Assembly: GCF_000317045.1 (NCBI RefSeq)
Contig: NC_019703.1
Coordinates: forward strand, 2,034,501-2,098,500
From: Geitlerinema sp. PCC 7407
GTDB lineage: Bacteria > Cyanobacteriota > Cyanobacteriia > PCC-7407
Length of the DNA: 64,000 nucleotides
Reading direction: 5' to 3'
The first letter of the stretch is position 1. Every line of letters starts with the position of its first letter. The notes beneath the pieces are model-generated. The model saw only the letters and a list, made by a program, of their open reading frames with translations, was not told the DNA's origin and searched no databases. Made by a program: the position numbers and the translations under genes. Positions 8,961 to 18,900 of the stretch are shown here, in pieces.

Positions 8961-11339
8961 CTAACGCCAGTTTCCGATCAGGACAAATGGCGCCCAGTGA
9001 TAGGGGTGTTGATAATTGCTCGATCGCAAGAGTGACAGCTGGGCTTGGCGAAGTGCCTCTGCGCGAGTGATGCCCGGTTTTTGCAGCTGTATATAAAACT
9101 GCGTCATTAGCTCAGATGTAGAGTCGTCCTGCACAGACCAGAGTGTTGCGATCGTGCTGCGTGCACCCGATCGCAGGGCTACACCTGCCATACCCAGTAC
9201 TGCCCGTTTATCTCCCTTTGCGGTTTGGCAAGCGCTCAAGATCAGCAGTTCGATGGGTTGATTTTGGCGATCGCCCATTTCTAATAGCCGGTCTAGATCT
9301 CTCACCTGAATACGGCCATCCCAAGTTAATAAAAACGTATTGTCCACCTGGGAAGAGAACTGACCATGAGTTGCAAGGTGCACAATGGGGAAAGCAGCAG
9401 ATGCTAACTTCTCATTCAAGGCTCTGGTTGTGAATGCCTGATTTAGCAGGACATTGGCAGGTACAAGAGTCGATATCTGCTCGATTTCTTCCGCTACGCC
9501 CGGCAGTGCTGAGAAGCCTGGTCGCTCCTCAGAGATCCCACCCGCTAGGGTCCGAAATTGATCCGGAGTGAGTGATCTTGAGGGCAAAATTTGTAGTCCC
9601 GGCGTTAGGGCAAGACTATATTTCTCGATCAAGTACTGCTGTCCATCGTGCAGGGCAGCTAAAGGCAGTCCCTGTAAGATGCCATCTAGGACAAATACTA
9701 GTGTCTGAGTCTCACTGTTAGCCAAGTCTTGCTCAAAAGGTCGAATTAGCCAGTCGTAGATTTTTTGGTGAGGCTGAAGTGGATTTGCGCTGGAAATGAA
9801 GGGACTCAAACTGGCGAAAAGATCATCAAAAGTCTGATCGATGATCCTATTATTGCCTTGATTTTGAGAGAGACTGGTCTCTTGAGAAGAGGCGGGAAAG
9901 CGAGTGAAGTGATAGCGTAGAGGCTGCTCTGGTAGAGAAAGGATCACTGCTAGGCGATCGGGTAGAAGAATAGAGTAGATAACTGCGGCCTTGGGATCGA
10001 CTTGCTCGATAGATTGGGGAAGGGTATCCAGACAAGCTTCCCGGAAAAAGTTGTTGAGCTCGGCAATTTGCAGGGCTTCGATAACTGCGCGTGCCTGCTG
10101 TAGATGGCTTTCTGTTGGCTCCTCCAGCAGCAGCTGCACAAGCTGTCGATAGATTGGCTCAACCTGCTCTCGAAATGAAAACTGGGCATCTGGATTAATC
10201 GCGACCAAGTCTCCTCGCAAGACTCCAAGCGTGTCAACGGCCTGACTATAAGCCTCAATGGCCTCTGGAGTTCGCCCTTGCTGGTGAAGAATCCGGCCTA
10301 ACTGCCACTGCCAGGAAACCGCAATATCCTCGGCCTGAATTGACTGAGCAATTTGGATAGCCTGACGAGTGACCTGTTCTGCGTCTTTCCACTGCTTTGA
10401 GGTTTCATAGAGATATCCTAGCTGCCCCAAAGCATAGGCCTGCGATCGCACATCCCCCAGGCTTTTGGCTTGGTGAACTGTATCAGCCAGAAGTTGAGCG
10501 ATCGCAGCAGGCGCTGTGGCGCTTTGAGACGAGTGGGCTGCCAATTTGATTAGACTTTCGGCGAAGTTGACCTGTGCATAGAGGCGGGAACGGCCGAGGG
10601 GAAGGGTCTCTAACAGGGACTGAATTTCGGGAAGCAGAAGGGAGGCGTGCGCTGCTTGCTTGCTGTCGGCGAGGAGACTCAAAAGGTTTAGGCGGGCTTG
10701 TAGTCGAGTCTCTGGATTGATGGTCTCTGCTGCTTCTTGGTAAAGGGCGATCGCTCGAAAATAATGAGTCTGTCTAGTCTTAGATTGATCTTGTTCTGCT
10801 TGAGCTCGGCTGAGATTTCCTAGGGCAAGGAGAGTGCTACCGGGATCTTCCTTGAGCTGCTGAGAGATCTCTAAACTAAATTCTAGAACTCGCTTGCTTT
10901 CTGAGAGATCCCCGATTCGCAGTAGCACAATGCCTAAACTCCTCAAGCTGCTTGCTTTCAAAGCAGAGGCGGGAAGAGTATTTAAATGGGCATTGATTTG
11001 CTCGAGTAAAGTTCTAGCACGTCGATACTGCCCCAGTGCTTTTAGCGCCTGAACTTGATTGAGCCGGCTCCCGAACTGGCCGGTTGTGTCACCTGCTCGA
11101 GTATAGGCGGCTTCAGCCTCTTTCCAGAGCTCGAGGGCTGCTTGGGCATTGCCAATGGATAACTGGTGTGCTCCTGCTTGGTTGAGATCTTGGGCTTTGG
11201 AGAGATAATCTGTTGTCGATAAGGATTGAAGTGATGCTGAACTCGCTAGAGATGCGATCGCCCCTTCTCCTGTGAGAATGACCATTCCCGCAGTGACTAG
11301 ACTCAAAGCAAGCTTGAGGAAAATGGTTGGCCTCAGCAT
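8961..11339 (-). CDS. Secreted TPR-CHAT domain protein
   Basis: A 792-residue protein with an N-terminal signal or anchor segment (residues ~1-30). TPR-type helical repeats cover about residues 40-400, and a C-terminal CHAT domain covers about 500-790. The caspase-like dyad is intact: His in IVHLATHGQFSS and Cys in LLILSACQTAKG. CHAT domains are caspase-fold peptidases. In this context (DUF928, haemagglutinin) they are thought to act on secreted partners, but no substrate is established. The ATG at 11339 is the first in frame. The DUF928 gene runs toward it. Confidence 0.9.
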   Translation of the reverse strand: MLRPTIFLKLALSLVTAGMVILTGEGAIASLASSASLQSLSTTDYLSKAQDLNQAGAHQLSIGNAQAALELWKEAEAAYTRAGDTTGQFGSRLNQVQALKALGQYRRARTLLEQINAHLNTLPASALKASSLRSLGIVLLRIGDLSESKRVLEFSLEISQQLKEDPGSTLLALGNLSRAQAEQDQSKTRQTHYFRAIALYQEAAETINPETRLQARLNLLSLLADSKQAAHASLLLPEIQSLLETLPLGRSRLYAQVNFAESLIKLAAHSSQSATAPAAIAQLLADTVHQAKSLGDVRSQAYALGQLGYLYETSKQWKDAEQVTRQAIQIAQSIQAEDIAVSWQWQLGRILHQQGRTPEAIEAYSQAVDTLGVLRGDLVAINPDAQFSFREQVEPIYRQLVQLLLEEPTESHLQQARAVIEALQIAELNNFFREACLDTLPQSIEQVDPKAAVIYSILLPDRLAVILSLPEQPLRYHFTRFPASSQETSLSQNQGNNRIIDQTFDDLFASLSPFISSANPLQPHQKIYDWLIRPFEQDLANSETQTLVFVLDGILQGLPLAALHDGQQYLIEKYSLALTPGLQILPSRSLTPDQFRTLAGGISEERPGFSALPGVAEEIEQISTLVPANVLLNQAFTTRALNEKLASAAFPIVHLATHGQFSSQVDNTFLLTWDGRIQVRDLDRLLEMGDRQNQPIELLILSACQTAKGDKRAVLGMAGVALRSGARSTIATLWSVQDDSTSELMTQFYIQLQKPGITRAEALRQAQLSLLRSSNYQHPYHWAPFVLIGNWR

Positions 11340-11387
11340 CCTAATCGATTGACCGAAAAGCCTAAAATTTAAGCGCTAGTATAAGAT

Positions 11388-11435
11388 TTAATTTGCCGAT
11401 CTATCCCCTGATAGACGGATAGATCGGCAAATTAA
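11388..11435 (-). terminator. Intrinsic terminator of the desaturase gene
   Basis: A 19-bp perfect inverted repeat (11388-11406 with 11417-11435, 10-base loop) begins one base after the desaturase stop. Its outer ends are A/T-rich, so it could act in both directions. The upstream promoter of the CHAT gene lies beside it. Confidence 0.75.
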
Positions 11436-11436
11436 T

Positions 11437-12294
11437 TTATCGGGTGGTGTCTGCCTCTAGGGGCGGCATGATGACTTTCTTGGCAAGTCCCAGCGTTATG
11501 AGGACCTGAATTACCCACCAAGTGATATCAATTTGCCACCACTTCCAGCCTGCTTTTGCGACTCGGGGATAGGCATGATGGTTGTTGTGCCAGCCTTCTC
11601 CGAAAGTCAGGAGCGCTGCCCACCAGAGGTTTCGCGAGCCATCTTCTGTCTCAAAGGTGCGATCGCCAAATAGGTGCGTGACTGAGTTGATCAGCCAGGT
11701 GGTGTGCCAAAGCAGGACGACTCGGACAAATACCCCATAGACTATAAAAGGCCAGCCTCCCAAAAGATAGAGAAGTCCTGCCAGGGGAATTTGCAAAAGT
11801 AGAAAATAGCGATCGAGCCAGGTATAGAAAGGATCGCGTGCCAGATCAGGGGCATTCTTGCGATAGGTGTTGACGTCAAAGAACTCTGGCCGGGGATACA
11901 GAATCCAAAGAATGTGACTCCACCAGAAGCCGCGCCGCGCCGAGTAGGGATCTTTGTGGACGTCTTCGGTGAAGGCGTGGTGTAGGCGATGGCCTGCCAC
12001 CCAAAAAATGGGTCCGCCCTGAAGTGCCAGCGCCCCCAAAAGGCCGAAAGTATACTCTAGCGGCTTGGGAACTCGAAGGCTGCGATGACTCAGGAGGCGG
12101 TGATACCCCAGACAGATGCCAATACTGCCGAACAACCAGTGTAAAAAAAGCATGACTCCTAAAGCGGACCAGGAAAAAAACCAGGGTGCTAGGAGTGCCA
12201 GGATGTGGAAGGCGCTGAAAAAAGCGACATTGCTCCAGCTTAAGACGAGAGATTGCTCACCGGTTGAGGCAGAGCTGGATAATTGAACAGACAC
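11437..12294 (-). CDS. desC: Acyl-lipid/acyl-CoA delta-9 fatty acid desaturase
   Basis: A 285-residue integral membrane di-iron desaturase that introduces the first double bond into saturated acyl chains of membrane lipids. All three histidine boxes are visible: HRLLSH near residue 65, HRLHH near 102 and HNNHH near 235. Four or so transmembrane helices surround them. The length fits the DesC family. The start is GTG at 12294, preceded by AAGGAG at a good distance. The product of DesC feeds the later desaturases that set membrane fluidity. The gene is monocistronic, with its own terminator at 11388-11435. Confidence 0.9.
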   Translation of the reverse strand: MSVQLSSSASTGEQSLVLSWSNVAFFSAFHILALLAPWFFSWSALGVMLFLHWLFGSIGICLGYHRLLSHRSLRVPKPLEYTFGLLGALALQGGPIFWVAGHRLHHAFTEDVHKDPYSARRGFWWSHILWILYPRPEFFDVNTYRKNAPDLARDPFYTWLDRYFLLLQIPLAGLLYLLGGWPFIVYGVFVRVVLLWHTTWLINSVTHLFGDRTFETEDGSRNLWWAALLTFGEGWHNNHHAYPRVAKAGWKWWQIDITWWVIQVLITLGLAKKVIMPPLEADTTR

Positions 12295-12804
12295 GAATTC
12301 TCCTTGAAAATTTCAGGGCTGGTGCAGTGGTAACCACAAATGCTGTGGTGTTGGAAATGAAGTGCTAACGCAGCAGATATATAGGAAGGTCAGAGTTCAC
12401 AGCGGTGATGTTGTGGTCAAACAAAACCCCAAAGCGTGTAATTGAATGTCTGTTTTCCTAACTGTCTTTGAGTGCGATAGGCCTGAGGGTCATTATATTG
12501 CCGTTATTGTTTCTTGATTATTCGCTCCGAAGATAACCCACTGCATCAAAGGAAACTGAGAGGATTTCCAGTTAGCTTCCATGGCCTGCCACTGCGGCTG
12601 TAGGTAGGACTTTTTTATTTTTAGGGAACATCTTCTGTTTTAGCAAAGGAAGTCAAAAATACTTAATTTTTTGGATAAAAATAAAATGGTGTTTATAACT
12701 TTTGGGTGATTGAAGAAAGAGGGTGTCAGGCAATCCTAAGGATAGAGGTTGTAAATACAATCCCCGTAGGAATTTACCTTTTTTCTTTTGGATTAAATGT
12801 GATA
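12295..12804. other. Intergenic region upstream of desC
   Basis: A 510-bp divergent spacer. ACCACA (12333-12338) and TGTGGT (12344-12349) form a small palindrome 40 bases upstream of the desC start, and TGTGGT recurs near 12413. They may be operator sites. No gene is visible. Confidence 0.35.
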
Positions 12805-13101
12805 ATGATTGACTCTGGCCGCCAGCAAAAAAGCTTTTTCGATCGCGTTTTTCGAGATGACGCGGGCAATATTGTGATTGCCCAAGTGCCTAATTTACCC
12901 ATTCTTGTTTGGCTGGCTGCTTCGCTGCTGTCCTATGGCACCGCGAGTGGCAAGCTGCACCAAGGCTTGGCGGCGGTGGCCTTTGGGGCTTTGTTTACCT
13001 GGGCATGGCAAGAGCTCTTTGATGGGGTGAACTATTTTCGGCGATCGCTCGGTTTGGGGGTGCTGCTAGGGGCGATCGCCTGGCAGATCTATGGAGCCTG
13101 A
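12805..13101 (+). CDS. Conserved hypothetical small membrane protein
   Basis: A 98-residue protein read from the ATG at 12805; an upstream GTG at 12706 would add 33 residues that look like untranslated sequence. A soluble N-terminus (FFDRVFRDDAGNIVIAQ) is followed by two or three hydrophobic helices (about residues 31-48, 50-65 and 80-97). The look is that of the small cyanobacterial inner-membrane proteins found as single genes. I do not recognise a named family. Confidence 0.6.
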   Translation: MIDSGRQQKSFFDRVFRDDAGNIVIAQVPNLPILVWLAASLLSYGTASGKLHQGLAAVAFGALFTWAWQELFDGVNYFRRSLGLGVLLGAIAWQIYGA

Positions 13102-13409
13102 GAATTAGCAGCGCCGAGCCAGATCATAACCAAAAAGCGATCGTTCTGCACTCTCTGCTTGCCCGAGGCATTGAAGGCTATCGCCCTGATTAGAAATTTT
13201 TAGAAACTTTTAAACTGCTTCTCCTTTCAGTGTCTGTTCGAAAGAGATGAGGCATCTAGATCAGGCATCTATATATTGGGAGAGTTTGCGCAAGTAGTAG
13301 AGACTGCTCTCGTGCGTGACTTCCCGGCGGTTGCGGAACGAATGTTCGCGGAAGACGGTCCTAGGAGCGTGTAGAGAACACTGTTTAACGCTACTAAGAC
13401 TCAAGCACT
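13102..13409. other. Intergenic region without visible gene
   Basis: About 308 bp with no supported open frame. A short competing frame from 13316 overlaps the next gene and lacks features of its own. Confidence 0.4.
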
Positions 13410-15614
13410 ATGCATTTGAACCAGGGTTGGCGGGTGGTCGGTTGCCTGGGATTGATGTTGCTCTGTACCGCTTCAATGCGCTCCATCCCTGGGGCAGTGG
13501 CGGAGTCCTCTCCTCCGGCGAGTTCTTCGACCGCAAAATGTGATGCTGAAGCGGGCCAGACCCTGGAACTACTGGCGCGGGATTTGGTGTATCGCAGTCA
13601 GGGATATGCTGCGGCGGGCCAGTTTGATCTGGCGGCGCGATCGCTCGAGCAGGCGCTGCTGATGGTGCCAGCGATCGGCGATCCCTTCGCGAAAACAGAG
13701 ATGGTGGCGAACATCGCGGGTGAATCAGGGGGCCAGCCCAGCACGATGGAGCAAATGATTCTCCATGCGTCTAAAAGCCAGCAGAAAGAAATTTCTTTGG
13801 CGCTGTTACCAAAGATAGCGGCGGCCACCCAGGCGCTGGAGGGTGAGTATGGGGTGATCAATACCAAGCGGGCTATTTTGATCCGCCTGGCGCGCTACTA
13901 TACGACCCTGGGGCAGACCGAGCAGGCGCGATCGCTGCTGGATGAGGCAGAGCAGCTGCTCGGGCGGTTGCAGGGAGATGGTTTCGGGCTGATCGCGGCT
14001 CCACTGGCTGAGGGATACGCGGCTGCGGGAGAGAAATCGGCGGCGATCGCGGTGCTGGATCGAGCGGTGCGGCAGACAGAGGCCATGAAGACCCAGGATC
14101 AAGGGTATCTGGCGGATATCTATCGGGCGATCGCCATCGGCTACGGAAAGGCCGGGGCAGAGCAGCCCGCTCAGCGAGCCGCTGAGCGCATTCAGGTGCC
14201 GGTGGTGAAAGCAAAGACGCTGGCGGCGATCGCGCGCCACCTGGCCCAGGCTGGCTCCCCCGCTGCGGCGGAGACGATGTTGACCCAGGCGCAGGATATT
14301 TTATCTACGCTGCCGGAGGGATCGCGATCGGATGCCATGGCTGAAGTCGCTTTGGCCTATGCCGAGAGCGGACAGTGGGAGAGTGCCCGAGAGAGAGTGG
14401 GCAAGATCTCTTCAGCAGAAGTCAAAATCCGCACGCTGGCAGAGCTCGCGTCGATCAGCCATCGCGCTAATCGGCCCGAACCCGCGACAACACTCATGGC
14501 AGATTTGGCGGCGATCGCCCGGACGATCTCTCCTTTTGATAATGGGGATAGTTTGCTGCGAGAGATCTCTAGCCAGTATGTAGCCAATCAGCAGTATGAG
14601 CTGGCGCTGGCGCTGAGCCAATCTCTAGATGAAAACCTGCGGCACGATCTCCTTCTCAAGCTGGTTGAAGAAGCCAGTGCAGCTGGAAAGTTTGCGATCG
14701 CCCAGCAAGCGGCTGAGGTGATTCCGCCGGGCTGGGAGAACCAGACGCGCTATATCAGCCTCAGGTCCCTGGCTGCGGGCTATGCCCAGGCGGGGCAGTA
14801 TGACCAGGCGATTCAGCTGCTCACTCAGATCAAAGACAACAGCAACTATCCCAGTCAGTCTCTTGGGCGAGTTGCGATCGCCCAGGCCTACCGAGAAGAG
14901 GGCCAAGTCGATCGAGCCGCTGACCAGCTCACCCAGGCGCTGAAGGCGCTGGAAACGCTGGAAAATTCGCCAGCGAAACTGGAGGCCATGGGCGCGATCG
15001 CAGTGACGTTTGCGCAGATGCAGCAGTCATCGCAGGCTGCCGACGCCCAGGCCCGCGCTTTGGCGGTGGCGAAGGCGCTCAATCCCCAGGGCTCGACTTC
15101 CTATAGCGTGGAGCAGCTGCTGAGCCAGTCTCTCAAGGCCCAAGAATATCCGCTGGCCTTCCGGCTAGTAGAGGCGCTGGGGGACTCTGAGGAGCGCGAT
15201 CGCCCCTTGCAGATGATCTTGCAGCAAATGCTGGATGCGGGAGAGCTGTCAGCGGTGTCAAAAGCCGCTGAGAAACTCTATAACCCCCATCAAAAAGTTG
15301 CTTTTTGGCTCAAGGTCGCAGACCATTACCGGGGAACCGGGCAGCCTGAGCCAGCGGCGGAAATTTTGGCCCAGGCCCTGGCGATCGCCCAAAATCTGAC
15401 CGGCCCAGACGAAAATAGCTTTGCGGCGGCGGCCCAGATCGATCCGTCGATTCCGGTCAATGATGAGTTTGACCGAGGGAGTTTGCTCGAAGCGATCGCC
15501 CTCCGCTATGCAGAAATGGGCCGCCATGAGGCGGCTCGCCAAGCGGCGCAGTCCTTGCGATCGCCCCTGGATCAAGAGCGCCTGATTCAGCGTTTGGCCT
15601 GCTATCAAGGCTAG
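13410..15614 (+). CDS. Secreted TPR-rich repeat protein
   Basis: A 734-residue protein with a signal peptide (residues ~1-33, cleaved near GAVAESS). After it come many degenerate 34-37-residue helical repeats with the A-x-G-Q and YA-x-A-G-Q pattern of TPRs, from about residue 60 to the end. No catalytic domain is visible. It is likely a periplasmic scaffold for protein-protein contacts. The gene stands alone, upstream of the hybrid kinase. Codon use is rich in G/C and HIP1 sites, like the host. Confidence 0.8.
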   Translation: MHLNQGWRVVGCLGLMLLCTASMRSIPGAVAESSPPASSSTAKCDAEAGQTLELLARDLVYRSQGYAAAGQFDLAARSLEQALLMVPAIGDPFAKTEMVANIAGESGGQPSTMEQMILHASKSQQKEISLALLPKIAAATQALEGEYGVINTKRAILIRLARYYTTLGQTEQARSLLDEAEQLLGRLQGDGFGLIAAPLAEGYAAAGEKSAAIAVLDRAVRQTEAMKTQDQGYLADIYRAIAIGYGKAGAEQPAQRAAERIQVPVVKAKTLAAIARHLAQAGSPAAAETMLTQAQDILSTLPEGSRSDAMAEVALAYAESGQWESARERVGKISSAEVKIRTLAELASISHRANRPEPATTLMADLAAIARTISPFDNGDSLLREISSQYVANQQYELALALSQSLDENLRHDLLLKLVEEASAAGKFAIAQQAAEVIPPGWENQTRYISLRSLAAGYAQAGQYDQAIQLLTQIKDNSNYPSQSLGRVAIAQAYREEGQVDRAADQLTQALKALETLENSPAKLEAMGAIAVTFAQMQQSSQAADAQARALAVAKALNPQGSTSYSVEQLLSQSLKAQEYPLAFRLVEALGDSEERDRPLQMILQQMLDAGELSAVSKAAEKLYNPHQKVAFWLKVADHYRGTGQPEPAAEILAQALAIAQNLTGPDENSFAAAAQIDPSIPVNDEFDRGSLLEAIALRYAEMGRHEAARQAAQSLRSPLDQERLIQRLACYQG

Positions 15615-15912
15615 GGACTCAGGGAGCCCGCTTCGGGTCAAAAAAACTGCTTTTGGCGATCGCTGGAGGTGCTCCTCTGGCGATCGCTTTTGCTGGGACA
15701 GAGGGAATGTAAGGCTCCTGAGAACTGGAGGCTCGCGCCTGCGGGGCTGCGGGCGTCTGGGCTCGGGGGAGCCCTTCTGGCCAAAAAAAGCTAAAAAGAC
15801 TAGAGGGCTGGGCAGTCTAGAGATATTCCTCTGCTGTGTCTTCTGGCACGGGTTTGGGTGCCTAGGCTCCCGCTGGAATGGATCCTTACCTTGCGTTCAC
15901 GGTTGCTCATAC
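15615..15912. other. Intergenic region with paired HIP1 sites
   Basis: Just under 300 bp. Two copies of TGGCGATCGCT flank a small palindrome (GGAGGTGCTCC) at about 15654-15690. The promoter of the hybrid kinase must lie here. No gene seen. Confidence 0.35.
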
Positions 15913-18900
15913 ATGCCCATCACCCATCCTATGGTTGGTACTTATCACCTTGAGCTTGTGCTGTTGTCACTGGCGATCGCGGTGATCGCGTCCTATAGTG
16001 CGCTGGATTTGGGCGGTCGGGTGAGGTCGGCGCGATCGTGGCTGCGGGCTTTGTGGCTGGTGGGGGGTGCGATCGCCATGGGGAGCGGCATCTGGTCCAT
16101 GCACTTTGTGGCCATGCTGGCGTTTCAGTTGCCGGTGGCGGTCCAGTATGATGTCACGCTGACTCTGGGCTCGCTGGGGGTGGCGGTGCTGGCGTCGGGG
16201 TTTGGGCTGGTGCTGCTGGCTCGCCCCCGTATGGACTGGCTGGTGCTGGCGGGCGGCAGTCTCTCCATGGGGCTGGCGATCGCGGCGATGCACTATCTGG
16301 GAATGGCGGCGATGGGGCCGTCGGTGCGCCTGACCTACAATGCGGGCCTGGTGGGGCTGTCGGTGGCGATCGCCATTGGTGCGTCGGGGGCTGCCCTGGG
16401 CCTGGCGTTTCAGCTGCGACAGCAAACTGAGCAGCGCCTCATTTGGTACAAGCTCGGCAGCGCCTTGGTGATGGGGGTTGCCATCAGCGGTATGCACTAT
16501 ACCGGTATGCTGGCGACCTGCTTTCTTGCGCAGCCGGGGCCGCTGCCCTCGTCTAGTCCGGCTCTGGCCCCGTCGCTGTTGGCGGTCGGGGTGGGGGCGG
16601 CGAGCCTGTTTTTGCTGGCCTTGACCTTGGTGACGTCGCTGTTTGAGCAGCGCCTGGCGGCCCAGCGGCGGCGGGAGCAGACCCTGGTCGAAAGCGAAAA
16701 CCGCTTTCGGCAGCTGATTCGAGAAATGCAGGTGGGGGTGCTGGTTCTCAATGTGGCTGGGGAGATCGTGGTGGCCAACCAGGCTGTCGAGCGGCTGCTC
16801 GAGCTGGATTTGACCGGTCAGGGGGGGAAGTCCTTTCAGGCGCTGGTGAGCCCGGTGTGGCAGCTGCTCCACGAAGACGAAACGCCCTTTTTGCCGGAGG
16901 AGTGGCCGATGGCGCGGGCGATCGCGACGGGGGAGCCAGTGCGGGATGTGGTGATGGGCCTAGCGCCGATCCAAGGGGGTGATCGCCGCTGGCTGCTGGT
17001 GCACACCGACCCCCACCGAGATGCGGGGGGCGCCCTGGAGCGGCTGGTGTGTACCCTCAGCGATATCACCGCCGAAAAGCAGGCTCAGGTGGCGCTGCGC
17101 CGCAGCGAGGAGCGCTTTGCCCTGGCGCTGGAGGGGGTGAATGACGGCATTTGGGACTGGAATCTGTCCACGGGGGAGGTTTACTATTCGCCGCGCTGGC
17201 AGCAAATGCTGGGCTACGACACGGTGGATCTCAATCCGTCCTTTGAGTCTTTTATGCAGCTGCTGCATCCGGAGGATCGGGCGGTGATTTTGGCGCAGAT
17301 CGAGGCCTATTTTGCGCGCCAGATTCCGATCTATGAGGTGGAGTTTCGGGCGGCGCACTGCGATGGCTCCTACCGCTGGATTTTGGCGCGGGGGGCGGCG
17401 CTGTGGAATGACCAGGGCGTCCCCTACCGCATGGTGGGGTCTCACACGAATATCACCGATCGCAAGCTCGCTGAGGTGACGCTGTGCCAGCTGATCGAGA
17501 AGGAGCGAACGGTGGCCCGCATTGTCCAGCGGATGAGCCAGAGCCTGGAGCCGGCGGTGATTTTTCGCTCGATGACGGAGGAGCTGCGCAGCGCGCTACA
17601 GTGCGATCGCGTGCTGGTGGGGCGCTGCGGGCCGGAGGGCAGCGGCCAGATCGAGGCGGAGGCGATCGCGCCCGAGAGCCCCTGGCCGCCTTTTTCGCGG
17701 GGGGCGATCGCGGCAAGTCTGGATTTCTCGGCTTTGAGCCGATTTTTGCTGGAGAGCCCTGGCACGCCGGCGATCGCCACGCTCTCCCTGGCGACTGCTT
17801 TCCCAACTAGCTGCTGCCTGATCGTGCCGATTCTCGCGCGCGGCCAGCGCTGGGGACTGCTGATCGCGGCGGAGTTTCGGGGCGATCGCCGCTGGCAGGA
17901 GACCGAAATCACTCTAACCACCCAAATTGGTAATCAACTGGGCGTAGCGATTCAGCAGGCGGAGCTGTTTGCCAAAACCCAGCAGCAGTCCATCGAGGTG
18001 CAGCTAGCCAAGGAGGCAGCCGATAGCGCCAACCGGGCGAAAAGCGAGTTTTTGGCCAATATGAGCCACGAGCTGCGGACGCCCCTCAACGCGATTTTGG
18101 GCTTTACGCAGCTGCTCCACCGCGATCGCTCTCTCTCGGCGGCTCACCGGGAATATGTCGAGGTGATTAGCCGCAGCGGCGCGAGTCTCCTCGACTTGAT
18201 CAATGACATTTTGGAGATGTCTAAGATCGAGGCGGGACGAGTGTTTCTCAATGAGGATAATTTCGATCTTTATCACCTGATCGAGACGCTGGAGGCGCTG
18301 CTGAGCGTCAAGGCCCAGGCGAAGGGACTGGAGCTGCGCATCGAGCGATCGCCCCGAGTGCCGCAATATATCAAAGCCGATGAGACCAAGCTGCGCCAGG
18401 TCCTGACCAATCTCTTGGGCAATGCCATCAAGTTCACCGAGCGCGGCAAGGTCGTCCTGCGCCTGCGGACCGAAAATGCTCCTGCCCAGGCGGGAGAGGT
18501 GCTGGGGACGGGGCTGCTGCTGTGCTTTGAGGTCCAGGATACGGGACCCGGAATTGCGCTCCACGAGCAAGAGCATCTCTTTGACGTGTTCAATCAAACG
18601 GCTCTGGGCATCAAGTCGGGAGAAGGGACGGGGCTGGGGCTGCCGATTAGCCAGCGGTTTGTGCAGCTGATGGGCGGCAAGATCTCTCTCGAAAGTGAGA
18701 TCGGCCAGGGGGCTTTGTTCTCTTTTGTCATACCGGTGCTGTTGGCGGATGAGTCTTTGGTGGTGCCGCTGCGATCGCCCCAGCGGCGCGTGCTGGCTCT
18801 GGCCCCCGATCAGCCGCCGACTCGCATTTTGGTGGTCGAGGATCACCCAAAAAGTCGTCTGCTGCTGACGCGGATGCTGACGGCGGTGGGCTTCGAGGTC

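Noticed and set aside
12580-12620. GCCACTGCGG resembling part of a cobalamin riboswitch
   Set aside because: The other B12 aptamer blocks are absent and no cobalamin gene follows.
13316-13543. Short frame overlapping the start of the TPR protein
   Set aside because: The overlapping frame from 13410 has a signal peptide and long repeats; this one has none.
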